Counted from the first letter of the stretch, positions 1 to 8,966 are shown. The stretch is 64,000 nt of DNA from Herbaspirillum sp. AP02 (GCF_015767275.1 NZ_JADWMY010000006.1:62001-126000); one strand, 5' to 3'. Notes: generated by a model not told the origin, from the sequence alone. Made by a program: numbers and translations.

Positions 1-274
1 GCCGTGGTGTTGCTGGTCATGGAGACTCCCTGATGGATAGCTGTGGATGGAGGAGCAGCGCGTCGGTCTCGCCCGGGCGGGGCGGACGACTGCCTGGCTG
101 GTTGAATGATGGTTATGGGCTCCCTGTCACGCTCACGGGGCAAATGCGGTCGGCCGTGGGCGTTACAGCGGGCGAGGATAGGCGCCGCAGTGCGGGGCTG
201 TCAAGGCGCGCTGCGGTGGATTATCAGGACGCAGGAAGCCTGTCGCATCGGGTAAATGATTGACGCCAGATGGC
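1..274. other. Window edge, no supported gene
   Basis: The first 33 bases are open in frame 1 and end in TGA at 31-33, which could be the last ten codons of a gene entering from the left, but that is too short to identify. The open frame at 33-263 has an arginine/glycine-rich composition typical of chance frames in GC-rich DNA and no ribosome binding site. I see no terminator or promoter that I would defend here. The stretch lies downstream of the prpR stop codon on the other strand. Confidence 0.4.
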
Positions 275-1933
275 TCATTGCTGAGCTTCGTCGACCTCAT
301 CCGATAACTGCTTCAAGCGGCGCCACAGGGTGGTCCGGCTCATCCCCAGATGGCGTGCGGCGGCAGCGCGATTGCCGCGATAGCGGCGCAGCACGGCCTG
401 GATCTGCGCATCGTCAGGCGCGGCCGTGATGACATCTGCCTCCTGCGCGGTCGCGCTTGCCATGCTGGCGTGCTGCCCCAGTTCCGGTGCGACCCGCAGG
501 ATCAAAGCCGGGGTCAGCGCCTGCAGCGGTTCGGCCGCCAGGAACAGGGCCAGCCGTTCCATCAGGTTGCGCAGTTCGCGCACATTGCCCGGCCAGGCGT
601 AGGCGCACAGCAGCGGCGAGCAACGCAGGATTTCCGCACCCAGGTTGGCATGCGGGCGGGCATCCAGCGCCGCCAGCGCATGCTTGAGATGCCATTCGGC
701 CAGTGCCGGCACATCCTCGCTGCGTGCGCGCAGCGGCGGCAGGGGCAGGCGCAGCACGCTGAGCCGGTAATACAGGTCGGCCCGGAAACGTCCTTCGCGC
801 ACCTTGGCCTCCAGGTCGCAATGGGTGGCGCTGATGATGCGCACCTGCACCGGGATCGGCCGCGTGCCGCCGACGCGTACCACCTCGCGCTCTTCCAGCA
901 CGCGCAGCAGGCGGGTCTGCAGAGGCAGCGGCATCTCGCCGATCTCATCCAGCAGCAGCGTGCCGCGATGGGCCGCCTCGAACACGCCGGCGCGTCCGCC
1001 CCGACGCGAACCGGTAAACGCACCTTCTTCATAGCCGAACAGTTCGGACTCCAGCAGCGACTCGGCCAGTGCGCCGCAATTGATGGCCACGAAGGGATGG
1101 CTTGCCTGGGTCTTGCCCTGCATCAGCGGATGGGCGCGATGGATGGCCTGCGCCGCCAGCTCCTTGCCGGTGCCGGTCTCGCCCTGGATCAGCACGCTGG
1201 CCGGTGAACGGGCAAACAGTGTGATCGATTGCCGTACCGTTTCCATGGCGGCCGAGTCGCCCCGCAGGTCTTTGAGGTGATGGCGCGCGCGCAGGCTGTC
1301 GGCCACCGGCAGGAGCGGGCCACGGCTGCTCTCAAGCTGCGTCAGGCGCGCCAGTTCCAGTGCATCCTCGAAGGCCTGGCGCACCGTGGCCGAGGAGTAC
1401 AGGAAGATGCCGTGCATGCCCGCCTCTTCGGCCAGGTCGGTGATGAGGCCGGCCCCCACCACGGCCTCGATGCCACCGGCCTTCAGTTCATTGACCACGG
1501 CCCGCGCATCTTCTTCGGTGGCATAGGTGCGCTGGGCGATGTCCAGTCCGAACATCTGCTGGAACTCGGCCAGTGCCGGCATCTCTTCCTGATAGCTGAC
1601 CAGGCCGATGCGGGTGGTGATCTGGCGCGCCCGCGCCAGCGCCTGCATCACGTCGAAGCCGCTGGCGCGCGCCACCACCACCGGCACCGGCAGCCGGCTC
1701 TTGAGGTAGGCGCCGTTGGAGCCGGCCGAGATGACCACGTCGCAGCGCTGCGTGGCCAGGCGCTCGCGGATCTCGCGCACGGCCTCGTCGAACCCCAGGT
1801 GGATGGGCTCGATGTCGGCCAGGGCGTCGAACTCCAGCGTGATGTCACGGAACAGCTCCGACAGGCGCGACACCGAAGCGGTCCAGATCACAGGTTTGTC
1901 GGCGTGGCGGTCGGTGGGGGCAGGGCGTTTCAT
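275..1933 (-). CDS. prpR: Propionate catabolism regulator PrpR (sigma-54 activator)
   Basis: 552-residue sigma-54-dependent enhancer-binding protein expected to activate the prp genes when 2-methylcitrate is sensed. The N-terminal part (about 15-195) matches the PrpR_N ligand-sensing domain. The central AAA+ domain carries a Walker A GETGTGKE at about 251, the sigma-54 contact loop GAFTGS at about 304 and a Walker B LLLDEIGE at about 326. A Fis-type helix-turn-helix lies at about 515-545 ([20 protein letters not shown]). It is transcribed divergently from prpB, whose promoter has a near-perfect sigma-54 site, which supports the assignment. The ATG at 1933 has no strong Shine-Dalgarno sequence, so the exact start is uncertain. 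Confidence 0.95.
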   Translation of the reverse strand: MKRPAPTDRHADKPVIWTASVSRLSELFRDITLEFDALADIEPIHLGFDEAVREIRERLATQRCDVVISAGSNGAYLKSRLPVPVVVARASGFDVMQALARARQITTRIGLVSYQEEMPALAEFQQMFGLDIAQRTYATEEDARAVVNELKAGGIEAVVGAGLITDLAEEAGMHGIFLYSSATVRQAFEDALELARLTQLESSRGPLLPVADSLRARHHLKDLRGDSAAMETVRQSITLFARSPASVLIQGETGTGKELAAQAIHRAHPLMQGKTQASHPFVAINCGALAESLLESELFGYEEGAFTGSRRGGRAGVFEAAHRGTLLLDEIGEMPLPLQTRLLRVLEEREVVRVGGTRPIPVQVRIISATHCDLEAKVREGRFRADLYYRLSVLRLPLPPLRARSEDVPALAEWHLKHALAALDARPHANLGAEILRCSPLLCAYAWPGNVRELRNLMERLALFLAAEPLQALTPALILRVAPELGQHASMASATAQEADVITAAPDDAQIQAVLRRYRGNRAAAARHLGMSRTTLWRRLKQLSDEVDEAQQ

Positions 1934-2021
1934 GGGCGTGGCGCTGGGTGGCTGAGGGTGATTGACGACGACTCAGGGTGGCTGGAAAGGCCTGAAGCCA
2001 GCCAGGAAGAAACGTTCACCA

Positions 2022-2058
2022 TGTTTCAGTGAAACGTTAGTGTAACACTGATGAAACA
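2022..2058. promoter_or_regulatory. Nested palindromes, probable PrpR binding region
   Basis: A GTTTCAGTGAAAC palindrome (2023-2035) is followed directly by GTTAGTGTAAC (2036-2046), and TGTTTCA at 2022 is mirrored by TGAAACA ending at 2058. The block lies about 150 bp upstream of the sigma-54 promoter of prpB and between the divergent prpR and prpB genes, the usual place for an enhancer. Binding by PrpR is inferred from position and symmetry. Confidence 0.6.
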
Positions 2059-2203
2059 GGGGGGCATGCCTCTGGACTGCCCGTCCGGCCTGCCTGCTGG
2101 CGTGGCAGGAATGCCATGTTCGTTCGCAAGTCATTGATCTGGAAGGAAGTTTCATATAAGCCCAAAAGAGGCCTGCCAGGTTTCGCAGGATGTTGCAGTG
2201 CGA

Positions 2204-2219
2204 TGGCACGGCCGTTGCA
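2204..2219 (+). promoter_or_regulatory. Sigma-54 promoter of prpBC
   Basis: TGGCACG-N4-TTGCA matches the -24/-12 consensus of RpoN promoters at every conserved base, including the GG and GC dinucleotides. It lies 55 bp upstream of the prpB ATG and downstream of the palindromic enhancer-like block, and fits the GAFTGS-containing regulator encoded divergently. Confidence 0.9.
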
Positions 2220-2273
2220 ATAAGGCCCTCCATAGTCCGCTACCTCCAGCAACCCTTACAGAAGGTGTCCATC

Positions 2274-3164
2274 ATGGCTCTCCACTCCGCAGGCGCAGCG
2301 TTCCGCCAGGCCGTCCAGGAAGAATCCCCCTTGCAAGTGATCGGCGCGATCAACGCCAATCACGCCCTGCTGGCCAAGCGTGCCGGCTTCCGCGCGATCT
2401 ACCTGTCCGGTGGTGGGGTCGCGGCTGGTTCCCTGGGCTTGCCTGACCTCGGCATTTCCAATCTGGACGACGTGCTCACCGACGTGCGCCGCATCACCGA
2501 CGTGTGCGACCTGCCGCTGCTGGTGGATGTCGATACCGGCTTCGGCGCCTCGGCCTTCAACGTGGCCCGCACCGTGAAGTCGATGATCAAGTTCGGCGCC
2601 GCCGCCATGCACATCGAAGACCAGGTCGGCGCCAAGCGCTGCGGTCACCGCCCGGGCAAGGAAATCGTCAGCAAGCAGGAAATGGTGGACCGCATCAAGG
2701 CCGCCGTGGATGCCCGTACCGATGAGAACTTCGTGATCATGGCGCGTACCGATGCGCTGGCCGTGGAAGGGCTGGAGGCCGCCATCGAGCGTGCCGTGGC
2801 CTGCGTCGAAGCCGGCGCCGACATGATCTTCCCGGAAGCCATCACCGACCTGGGCATGTACAAGCAGTTCGCCAATGCGGTGAAGGTGCCGATCCTGGCC
2901 AACATCACCGAGTTCGGCTCGACTCCACTGTTCACCGTGGACGAACTGAAGGGCGCCGACGTCGGCCTGGTGCTCTATCCGTTGTCGGCCTTCCGCGCCA
3001 TGAACAAGGCGGCCGAGAACGTCTATCAGGCGATCCGCCGTGACGGTACCCAGAAGAACGTGGTCGATACCATGCAGACCCGCATGGAACTGTACGACCG
3101 CATCGACTACCACAGCTACGAGCAGCGCCTGGATGCGCTGTTTGCCCAGCAGAAGAACAAGTAA
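2274..3164 (+). CDS. prpB: 2-methylisocitrate lyase
   Basis: 296-residue enzyme that cleaves 2-methylisocitrate to pyruvate and succinate, the last step of the methylcitrate cycle. It belongs to the isocitrate lyase/PEP mutase superfamily. Visible signatures are [16 protein letters not shown] near residue 46, the metal-site stretch VDVDTGFG near 85, and the catalytic KRCGH at 121-125. ATG 2274 is chosen because the protein then begins [11 protein letters not shown] as expected for the family; the frame stays open further upstream across the sigma-54 promoter. prpC follows after 49 bp. Confidence 0.96.
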   Translation: MALHSAGAAFRQAVQEESPLQVIGAINANHALLAKRAGFRAIYLSGGGVAAGSLGLPDLGISNLDDVLTDVRRITDVCDLPLLVDVDTGFGASAFNVARTVKSMIKFGAAAMHIEDQVGAKRCGHRPGKEIVSKQEMVDRIKAAVDARTDENFVIMARTDALAVEGLEAAIERAVACVEAGADMIFPEAITDLGMYKQFANAVKVPILANITEFGSTPLFTVDELKGADVGLVLYPLSAFRAMNKAAENVYQAIRRDGTQKNVVDTMQTRMELYDRIDYHSYEQRLDALFAQQKNK

Positions 3165-3213
3165 TTCCTTCCGATAATTCAGTTTTCACCGAACACGCTA
3201 CGAGGAGAACACG

Positions 3214-4368
3214 ATGAGCGAACAACAAGCCGCAGGTTTCAAGCCCAAGAAGTCCGTTGCCCTCTCCGGCGTCACCGCCGGCAACACCGCCCTGTGTACC
3301 GTCGGCAAGACCGGCAATGACCTGCACTATCGCGGCTACGACATCCTGGACGTGGCCGACAGCTGCGAGTTCGAAGAGATCGCCCACCTGCTGGTGCATG
3401 GCAAGCTGCCCACCAGCGCCGAACTGCGCGCCTACAAGGCCAAGCTCAAGGCCCTGCGCGGCCTGCCGGCCAACGTCAAGGCGGCGCTGGAGTGGCTGCC
3501 CGCGGCCTCGCACCCGATGGACGTGATGCGCACCGGCGTCTCGGCGCTGGGTTGCGTGCTGCCGGAGAAGGATGACCACAACACCCCCGGCGCCCGTGAC
3601 ATCGCCGACCGCCTGATGGCCTCGCTCGGTTCCATGCTGCTGTACTGGTACCACTATAGCCACAACGGCAACCGCATCGAAGTGGAAACCGATGATGATT
3701 CCATCGGCGCCCACTTCCTGCACCTGCTGCACGGCGAGAAGCCCTCCGAGTCCTGGGAAAAGGCTATGCACACCTCGCTGATCCTGTATGCGGAGCACGA
3801 GTTCAACGCCTCCACCTTCACCGGTCGCGTCATCGCCGGCACCGGCTCGGACATGCACTCGGCCATCACCGGCGCCATCGGCGCGCTGCGCGGCCCCAAG
3901 CACGGTGGCGCCAACGAGGTGGCCTTCGAGATCCAGAAGCGCTACGACAACCCGGACGAAGCCGAAGCCGACATCCGCCGTCGTGTCGAAAACAAGGAAG
4001 TGGTGATCGGTTTCGGTCACCCGGTCTACACCATCTCCGACCCGCGCAACAAGGTCATCAAGGAAGTGGCGCGCAAGCTCTCCAAGGAAGCCGGCTCGAC
4101 CAAGATGTTCGACATCGCCGAACGCCTGGAAACGGTCATGTGGGACATCAAGAAGATGTTCCCCAACCTGGACTGGTTCTCGGCCGTGTCGTACCACATG
4201 ATGGGCGTGCCCACCGCGATGTTCACGCCGCTGTTCGTCATTGCCCGCACCTCGGGCTGGGCGGCGCACATCATCGAGCAGCGCATCGACAACAAGATCA
4301 TCCGCCCGTCGGCCAACTATGTCGGCCCGGAAGATCTGAAGTTCGTGCCCATCGCCAAGCGCAAGTAA
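3214..4368 (+). CDS. prpC: 2-methylcitrate synthase
   Basis: 384-residue citrate synthase family protein that condenses propionyl-CoA with oxaloacetate to 2-methylcitrate. The active-site segments HGGANE (about 230) and GFGHPVY (about 266) are present, and the length fits short-type methylcitrate synthases rather than TCA citrate synthase. A clear GAGGAG ribosome binding site (3201-3206) lies in front of the ATG. It is second in the unit after prpB. No methylcitrate dehydratase gene (prpD, or acnD with prpF) follows. Confidence 0.96.
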   Translation: MSEQQAAGFKPKKSVALSGVTAGNTALCTVGKTGNDLHYRGYDILDVADSCEFEEIAHLLVHGKLPTSAELRAYKAKLKALRGLPANVKAALEWLPAASHPMDVMRTGVSALGCVLPEKDDHNTPGARDIADRLMASLGSMLLYWYHYSHNGNRIEVETDDDSIGAHFLHLLHGEKPSESWEKAMHTSLILYAEHEFNASTFTGRVIAGTGSDMHSAITGAIGALRGPKHGGANEVAFEIQKRYDNPDEAEADIRRRVENKEVVIGFGHPVYTISDPRNKVIKEVARKLSKEAGSTKMFDIAERLETVMWDIKKMFPNLDWFSAVSYHMMGVPTAMFTPLFVIARTSGWAAHIIEQRIDNKIIRPSANYVGPEDLKFVPIAKRK

Positions 4369-4430
4369 GGGGAGCGGGCAGCAGGGTAGGGGAAGGGAGC
4401 AAGGGGAGCAGTAGCGCCGCAGTGCAATAG

Positions 4431-4470
4431 TGCAGCAGTGCAGCAGTGCAGCAGTGCAGCAGTGCAGCGA
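4431..4470 (+). repeat. Octamer tandem repeat (TGCAGCAG)n
   Basis: Four perfect head-to-tail copies of TGCAGCAG (4431-4462) are followed by a degenerate copy TGCAGCGA (4463-4470), and a partial copy precedes the tract. It sits in the gap between prpC and the downstream hairpin. An 8-bp unit would change frame if the tract were coding, but no supported gene crosses it. Confidence 0.9.
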
Positions 4471-4475
4471 TGGAA

Positions 4476-4502
4476 GCGACGGCCCGCGTGAGCGGCCGTC
4501 GC
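4476..4502 (+). terminator. Stem-loop after prpC
   Basis: GCGACGGCC and GGCCGTCGC form a perfect 9-bp stem around a 9-nt loop; with one bulge the pairing extends outward through GGAA/TTCC. It lacks a long T run, so it may be a weak or Rho-assisted terminator. Confidence 0.5.
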
Positions 4503-4512
4503 CTTCCGGATT

Positions 4513-4562
4513 TGTAACAAGCGTTACATGTGGTCGAGTCCGGTGTAATTACTTGCTAAGAT
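4513..4562 (+). promoter_or_regulatory. Operator-like palindrome and possible -10 of the lipoprotein gene
   Basis: TGTAAC-AAGC-GTTACA (4513-4528) is a perfect 6-bp inverted repeat with a 4-nt spacer. A candidate -10 TAAGAT lies at 4557-4562 with no recognisable -35 box at the right distance, which is the pattern expected of an activator-dependent promoter. The regulator is unknown. Confidence 0.4.
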
Positions 4563-4604
4563 GCGGTCGGGCCGTTTTCGGCCCGTCCTCATCCCCGACT
4601 CTCC

Positions 4605-5045
4605 ATGGATCATCCGATGATTGCTGCCATCGCTTCCCGTCGTCTTTTCAAGCAGGTCTGCCTGTGCGCGGCCGCCAGTGCCGTGCTGGCCGCCTGTTCT
4701 TCCAACACCCCGGTACCGGTCAGCGACACCAAGCCGGTCTTGCCGCAGTTGCTGCAGGCGCCAGCGGCCACCCAGCCCAGCTGGGCGACCCAGCTCAAGA
4801 CCGGCGCCTTCAGCTGCGAGATGGGCAACAAGGTCGACATCCGCATGGATGGCCGGGTGACCGATGGCGTCACGCTGGTGTGGAAGGGCAACAGCTACAT
4901 GATGAACCCGGTCAGCACCTCGACCGGTGCAGTGCGACTGGAGAACAAGGGCGAAGGCCTGGTGTGGATCCAGATTCCGTCGAAGTCCATGCTGCTCAAT
5001 TCCAAGATCGGGCAGCAGCTCGCCAACGATTGCCGCACGCGCTGA
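4605..5045 (+). CDS. MliC-like outer-membrane lipoprotein
   Basis: 146-residue predicted lipoprotein. A charged N-region (RRLFK), a hydrophobic stretch and the lipobox LAAC place the lipidated cysteine near residue 31. The mature part contains F-S-C...VDIRM, a central VTLVWKGNSYMM strand, STSTGAVR and a C-terminal cysteine. This order resembles the MliC/YdhA family of membrane-bound C-type lysozyme inhibitors, two cysteines framing a small beta-barrel. The assignment rests on pattern alone. An in-frame ATG at 4617 is an alternative start with an equally good signal peptide. It lies between prpC and prpE on the same strand and has no evident role in propionate use. Confidence 0.75.
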   Translation: MDHPMIAAIASRRLFKQVCLCAAASAVLAACSSNTPVPVSDTKPVLPQLLQAPAATQPSWATQLKTGAFSCEMGNKVDIRMDGRVTDGVTLVWKGNSYMMNPVSTSTGAVRLENKGEGLVWIQIPSKSMLLNSKIGQQLANDCRTR

Positions 5046-5391
5046 TTGCATCCTCTGTGCAGCGTGCCGTGGCGATGAGCTGACCGCGGCGCGTTTCTCC
5101 CACCTCCTTCGTTTCCTCTTCTTCTGGCATGTCGCCGGTCTCGTACCGGTGATATCGCATCCGCTTTTTTCGTCGCCGCGCTTGATCTGCATCAGCCGCA
5201 AAGCGGCGCCGGCTGGGCGAATTCAGCCACCCGTAAGCTTCAGGTGCAAGACTGGATCAAACGTCGCATGAAGGCCGGACAGGGGGTGCTGCAGGACGGC
5301 ACCCGGTATCAAGCCAGCGACGATCGACCCGCAGACCACGCATGTCCAGGGCGAAAACAGTTTTCCAATACGAAAGACATGAGGAGACGTC
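5046..5391. other. Intergenic region before prpE
   Basis: 346 bp without a supported gene. A small GCCGC-AAA-GCGGC hairpin (5195-5207) is the only structure noted. I looked for a second sigma-54 site for prpE and found none with both the GG and GC elements. The prpE ribosome binding site lies at the right edge. Confidence 0.5.
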
Positions 5392-7278
5392 ATGCAATAC
5401 GAGGATTTCTATCGCCGCTCCATCGAGCATCCCGACACTTACTGGGCCGAGGAAGCGCAGCGCATCCACTGGGATGAACCCTTCACCCGCACCCTCGATT
5501 ATTCGCGTGCGCCCTTTGCGCGCTGGTTCATCGGCGGCAAGACCAATCTCTGCTACAACGCGGTCGATCGTCACCTGGCCGAACGCGCCTCGCAGGCAGC
5601 GCTGATCGCCATCTCCACCGAGACCAACAGCGAGCGCGTCTACGACTTCGCCGAACTGCATCGCGAAGTCCAGGCCATGGCCGCCACCATGCTGGCCCTG
5701 GGCGTGCAGCGCGGCGACCGGGTGCTGATCTACATGCCCATGATCGCCGAGGCGGTGTTCGCCATGCTGGCCTGCGCCCGCATCGGGGCGGTGCATTCGG
5801 TGGTGTTCGGCGGCTTTGCGTCCAACAGCCTGGCTTCGCGTATTGACGACGCGCAGCCGCGCCTGATCGTCTCGGCCGATGCCGGCTCGCGAGGTGGCAA
5901 GGTGATTCCCTACAAGGGCCTGCTGGACGATGCTATCCAGTTGGCCCAGCACAAGCCGCAGCGTGTGCTGCTGGTCGATCGCGGCCTGGCGCCGATGGCG
6001 CGCACGCCGGAACGCGACGTCGACTACGCCGTCCTGCGCGCACAGCACCTGGACCGGCCGGTGCCGGTGACCTGGCTGGAGTCCAATGAAACCAGCTACG
6101 TGCTCTACACCTCCGGCACCACGGGCAAGCCCAAGGGCGTGCAGCGTGACGTGGGCGGCTATGCGGTGGCGCTGGCGTCGTCCATGCAGCACATCTTCTG
6201 CGGCAAGCCGGGTGAGACCTATTTCTGCACCTCCGACATCGGCTGGGTGGTGGGTCACTCCTACATCGTCTATGGCCCGCTGATCGCCGGCATGGCCACC
6301 GTGCTCTACGAAGGCCTGCCGATCCGGCCTGACGCCGGCATCTGGTGGAGCATCGTCGAGAAGTACCAGGTGACCCGCATGTTCTCCGCACCGACGGCCA
6401 TCCGCGTGCTCAAGAAACAGCCGGCCGAATGCATGGAGCGCTACGACACCTCTTCGCTCAAGGCGCTCTACCTGGCCGGTGAACCGCTGGACGAGACCAC
6501 CTCCAACTGGATCTCGGCGGCGCTGAAGGTGCCGGTGATCGATAACTACTGGCAGACCGAATCGGGCTGGCCCATCATCTCGATTGCCAAGGGCATCAGC
6601 GACAAGCCCACCCGCCTTGGCAGTCCCGGCGTGCCCATGCCGGGCTACCGCCTGGCCATCCTCGACGAAGCCAGCGGCGAGCCCTGCGCGGCCGGCCAGA
6701 AGGGCGTGGTCGCCATCGAAGGCCCGCTGCCGCCGGGCTGCATGCAGACCGTGTACGGCGACGATGCGCGCTTCGTCAACACCTACTGGCGCAGCCTGCC
6801 GCGGGAGGTCTACTCCACCTTCGACTGGGGCATCCAGGACCAGGATGGCTACTACTTCATCCTCGGTCGCACCGACGACGTCATCAACGTCGCCGGCCAC
6901 CGCCTGGGGACCCGCGAGATCGAGGAGAGCATCTCCAGCCATCCCAACGTCTCCGAAGTGGCCGTGGTCGGCGTGGAAGACAAGTTGAAGGGGCAGGTGG
7001 CGATTGCCTTCGCCATCGCCAAACAGGCTGACGCGATTGCCACCCCGGAGCAGAGGAAGGCGCTGGAAGCCGAGATCATGGGTGTGGTCGACAAGCAGAT
7101 CGGCGCAGTCGGCCGCCCGGCACGGGTGTTCTTCGTCACCGGCCTGCCCAAGACGCGCTCAGGCAAGCTGCTGCGGCGAGCCATCCAGTCGATCTGCGAA
7201 GGTCGTGATCCGGGCGACCTGCCCACCATCGAGGACCCGGCAGCGCTGGAGCAGGTGAGACTGGCGCTGCGCGACTGA
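5392..7278 (+). CDS. prpE: Propionyl-CoA synthetase
   Basis: 628-residue acyl-adenylate-forming enzyme that activates propionate to propionyl-CoA with ATP and CoA. The phosphate-binding loop YTSGTTGKPKG is at about 238, the adenylation motif YWQTESGWP at about 386, and the C-terminal KTRSGK carrying the acetylation-sensitive lysine at about 591. The N-terminal ACAS domain (YEDFYRRSIEHPDTYW) and the length match PrpE more closely than Acs. A GAGGAG ribosome binding site precedes the ATG. It supplies substrate to prpC but is separated from it by a lipoprotein gene and two gaps, so it may be transcribed on its own. Confidence 0.94.
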   Translation: MQYEDFYRRSIEHPDTYWAEEAQRIHWDEPFTRTLDYSRAPFARWFIGGKTNLCYNAVDRHLAERASQAALIAISTETNSERVYDFAELHREVQAMAATMLALGVQRGDRVLIYMPMIAEAVFAMLACARIGAVHSVVFGGFASNSLASRIDDAQPRLIVSADAGSRGGKVIPYKGLLDDAIQLAQHKPQRVLLVDRGLAPMARTPERDVDYAVLRAQHLDRPVPVTWLESNETSYVLYTSGTTGKPKGVQRDVGGYAVALASSMQHIFCGKPGETYFCTSDIGWVVGHSYIVYGPLIAGMATVLYEGLPIRPDAGIWWSIVEKYQVTRMFSAPTAIRVLKKQPAECMERYDTSSLKALYLAGEPLDETTSNWISAALKVPVIDNYWQTESGWPIISIAKGISDKPTRLGSPGVPMPGYRLAILDEASGEPCAAGQKGVVAIEGPLPPGCMQTVYGDDARFVNTYWRSLPREVYSTFDWGIQDQDGYYFILGRTDDVINVAGHRLGTREIEESISSHPNVSEVAVVGVEDKLKGQVAIAFAIAKQADAIATPEQRKALEAEIMGVVDKQIGAVGRPARVFFVTGLPKTRSGKLLRRAIQSICEGRDPGDLPTIEDPAALEQVRLALRD

Positions 7279-7290
7279 TCCCTGCCAGCA

Positions 7291-7322
7291 AGCGGCGGCC
7301 GATACCGGACCTGGCCGCCGCT
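7291..7322 (+). terminator. Stem-loop after prpE
   Basis: AGCGGCGGCC pairs with GGCCGCCGCT in a 10-bp GC-rich stem around a 12-nt loop, 13 bp after the prpE stop. No T run follows. Confidence 0.55.
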
Positions 7323-7384
7323 GATGCCGTAATTTGGTTACACTGGCAACTTCATCCCATCGTCCCTCTTCAAAGCTTCCGGTC

Positions 7385-7888
7385 ATGCATCCCTCAATCC
7401 GCCCGGCCACTGCCGCCGACGCCGCTGCCATCTGTGGCATCTACAACCACTACGTCGACACCACCGTCATCAGTTTCGAGACCGAAGCTGTGACTGTCGA
7501 GGGCATGGCCGCCCGTATTGCGGATGTGCAGGCGCAGTTCCCCTGGCTGGTGTTCGAACAGGAGGGCGAGGTGCTGGGCTATGCCTACGCCAGCAAATGG
7601 AAGCCGCGCGCGGCCTACCAGCGCTCGGTGGAAAGCTCGGTCTACCTGCGTCACGACGCCGGCGGACGCGGCATCGGCAAGCTGCTGTACGGTGAGCTGT
7701 TCGCGCAGTTGAAACCCCTGGGCGTGCATCTGGTCATCGGTGGCATCGCCCAGCCCAATGCGGCCAGCGTGGCCCTGCACGAGAGCCTGGGCTTCGTGAA
7801 ATGCGGCGTCTTCAGCGAGGTCGGCTACAAGATGGGACGCTGGATCGACGTCGGTTACTGGCAGCTCAAATTGCAAGAGGCCCAATGA
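7385..7888 (+). CDS. Phosphinothricin-type GNAT N-acetyltransferase
   Basis: 167-residue GNAT protein of the phosphinothricin/methionine sulfone acetyltransferase group. It begins IRPATAADAAAICGIYNHYV, has the family segments FPWLVFEQEGEVLGYAYASKWKPR split over two strands, SSVYLRHDAGGRGIGKLLY containing the acetyl-CoA loop, and ends LGFVKCGVFSEVGYKMGRWIDVGYWQ. Likely substrates are L-methionine sulfoximine/sulfone-like amino acids; herbicide detoxification is possible but unproven. ATG 7385 is preferred over the upstream in-frame ATG because homologues start with the IRPA strand. Its stop overlaps the next start (ATGA). Confidence 0.85.
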   Translation: MHPSIRPATAADAAAICGIYNHYVDTTVISFETEAVTVEGMAARIADVQAQFPWLVFEQEGEVLGYAYASKWKPRAAYQRSVESSVYLRHDAGGRGIGKLLYGELFAQLKPLGVHLVIGGIAQPNAASVALHESLGFVKCGVFSEVGYKMGRWIDVGYWQLKLQEAQ

Positions 7889-8160
7889 TGAGATCGACCC
7901 GCGCCGCCAGCGCCATCGAGCGCCTGAACACCCGCACCGAATCGCGCGAGTATTCCATGCTGCGCACCTCCGATGAGCGTTTCATCCTGACCCGCCGCGT
8001 GGCCGGCCAGCCGCTGGAAAAGCTCAATGAAGCCATGGAACTGGACGACTTCGTCAGCTTCGTCAACGCCCAAGGACCGCAGAAGGCCAAGCGTGTCAGC
8101 AAGCTCGATGTGCAGTTCGAAAAGAACATGCGCAACAAGAAAGAACAAACGCCACCCTGA
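7885..8160 (+). CDS. Conserved small hypothetical protein
   Basis: 91-residue protein that I cannot assign to a function. It has no signal peptide or membrane segment, is rich in charged residues, and ends in a basic tail (NMRNKKEQTPP). The start ATG at 7885 overlaps the acetyltransferase stop in an ATGA arrangement, so the two are probably translationally coupled; a second ATG follows immediately. The stop codon lies in the loop of a hairpin, so translation ends inside the terminator. Confidence 0.7.
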   Translation: MMRSTRAASAIERLNTRTESREYSMLRTSDERFILTRRVAGQPLEKLNEAMELDDFVSFVNAQGPQKAKRVSKLDVQFEKNMRNKKEQTPP

Positions 8161-8168
8161 GGTGGCGT
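8149..8168. terminator. Terminator between convergent genes
   Basis: ACGCCACC-CTGA-GGTGGCGT is a perfect 8-bp stem with a tetraloop containing the TGA stop of the upstream gene. It lies between the plus-strand hypothetical and the minus-strand xthA and could serve both. No strong T run is present on either side. Confidence 0.6.
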
Positions 8169-8198
8169 CCGTCGATACCGGCTTGCACCTGGGCGGCG

Positions 8199-8966
8199 TC
8201 AGTCGGCCAGCGTCGCAATCACCGGCGCGTGGTCGGAAGGCTGCTCCCACTTGCGCGGCACCTTGTCGATGACGCAGGCGGTACAACGCGGCACCAGCTC
8301 TTCGGACAGCAGGATGTGGTCGATCCGCAGGCCACGATTGAGGCGGAAACCCATCTGCCGGTAATCCCACCAGCTATACATCTTCTCCGGCTGTTCGAAC
8401 AACCGGTAGGAGTCGGTCAGGCCCAGCGCCTGCAGCTTGCGGAAGGCCTCGCGTTCCGGCTCCGACACCAGCACCTGACCTTGCCAGGCCACCGGATCGT
8501 GCACATCGCGGTCTTCGGGCGCGATATTGTAGTCGCCCAGCAGCGCCAGTCGCGGGTTCTTGGCCTTCTCCTGCGCCAGCCATTCGTGTAGCGCCGCCAG
8601 CCAGTTCAGCTTGTAGGGATACTTTTCGGACTCCAGCGACTGCCCGTTGGGAATATAGGCGCAGACATAGCGCACGCCCTCGATGGTGGCGGCGATGATG
8701 CGCTGCTGCTCGTCCGGGAACAAGGGGTTGTTCTTGACCACGCCACTCATCGGATGGCGCGACAGGATGGCCACGCCGTTATAGGTCTTCTGGCCCGAGA
8801 ATTCGACCAGATAACCGGCGGCGGCGATCTCGGCGGCGGGAAACTTGTCGTCGGTGAGCTTGGTTTCCTGCAGGCAGAGCACGTCGACCGGATTTTCTTC
8901 CAGCCATTTCAGGACCTGAGACAGGCGGACCTTGAGGGAGTTGACGTTCCAGGTGGCGATTTTCAT
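8199..8966 (-). CDS. xthA: Exodeoxyribonuclease III
   Basis: 255-residue AP endonuclease/3'-5' exonuclease of the EEP superfamily acting in base excision repair. It begins MKIATWNVNSLKVRL; metal and catalytic residues are visible in LQETKL (about 35), the GDYNIAPEDRDVHDP segment (about 145-160), RIDHIL (about 216) and the terminal SDHAPV. The length is typical. It stands alone between two gene groups. Confidence 0.95.
   Translation of the reverse strand: MKIATWNVNSLKVRLSQVLKWLEENPVDVLCLQETKLTDDKFPAAEIAAAGYLVEFSGQKTYNGVAILSRHPMSGVVKNNPLFPDEQQRIIAATIEGVRYVCAYIPNGQSLESEKYPYKLNWLAALHEWLAQEKAKNPRLALLGDYNIAPEDRDVHDPVAWQGQVLVSEPEREAFRKLQALGLTDSYRLFEQPEKMYSWWDYRQMGFRLNRGLRIDHILLSEELVPRCTACVIDKVPRKWEQPSDHAPVIATLAD

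Noticed and set aside
33-263. 76-codon open frame at the left edge
   Set aside because: No ribosome binding site, Arg/Gly/Ser-rich chance composition and no continuation.
5046-5391. Second sigma-54 promoter in front of prpE
   Set aside because: TGGCATG at about 5125 lacks a TTGC element at the required spacing.
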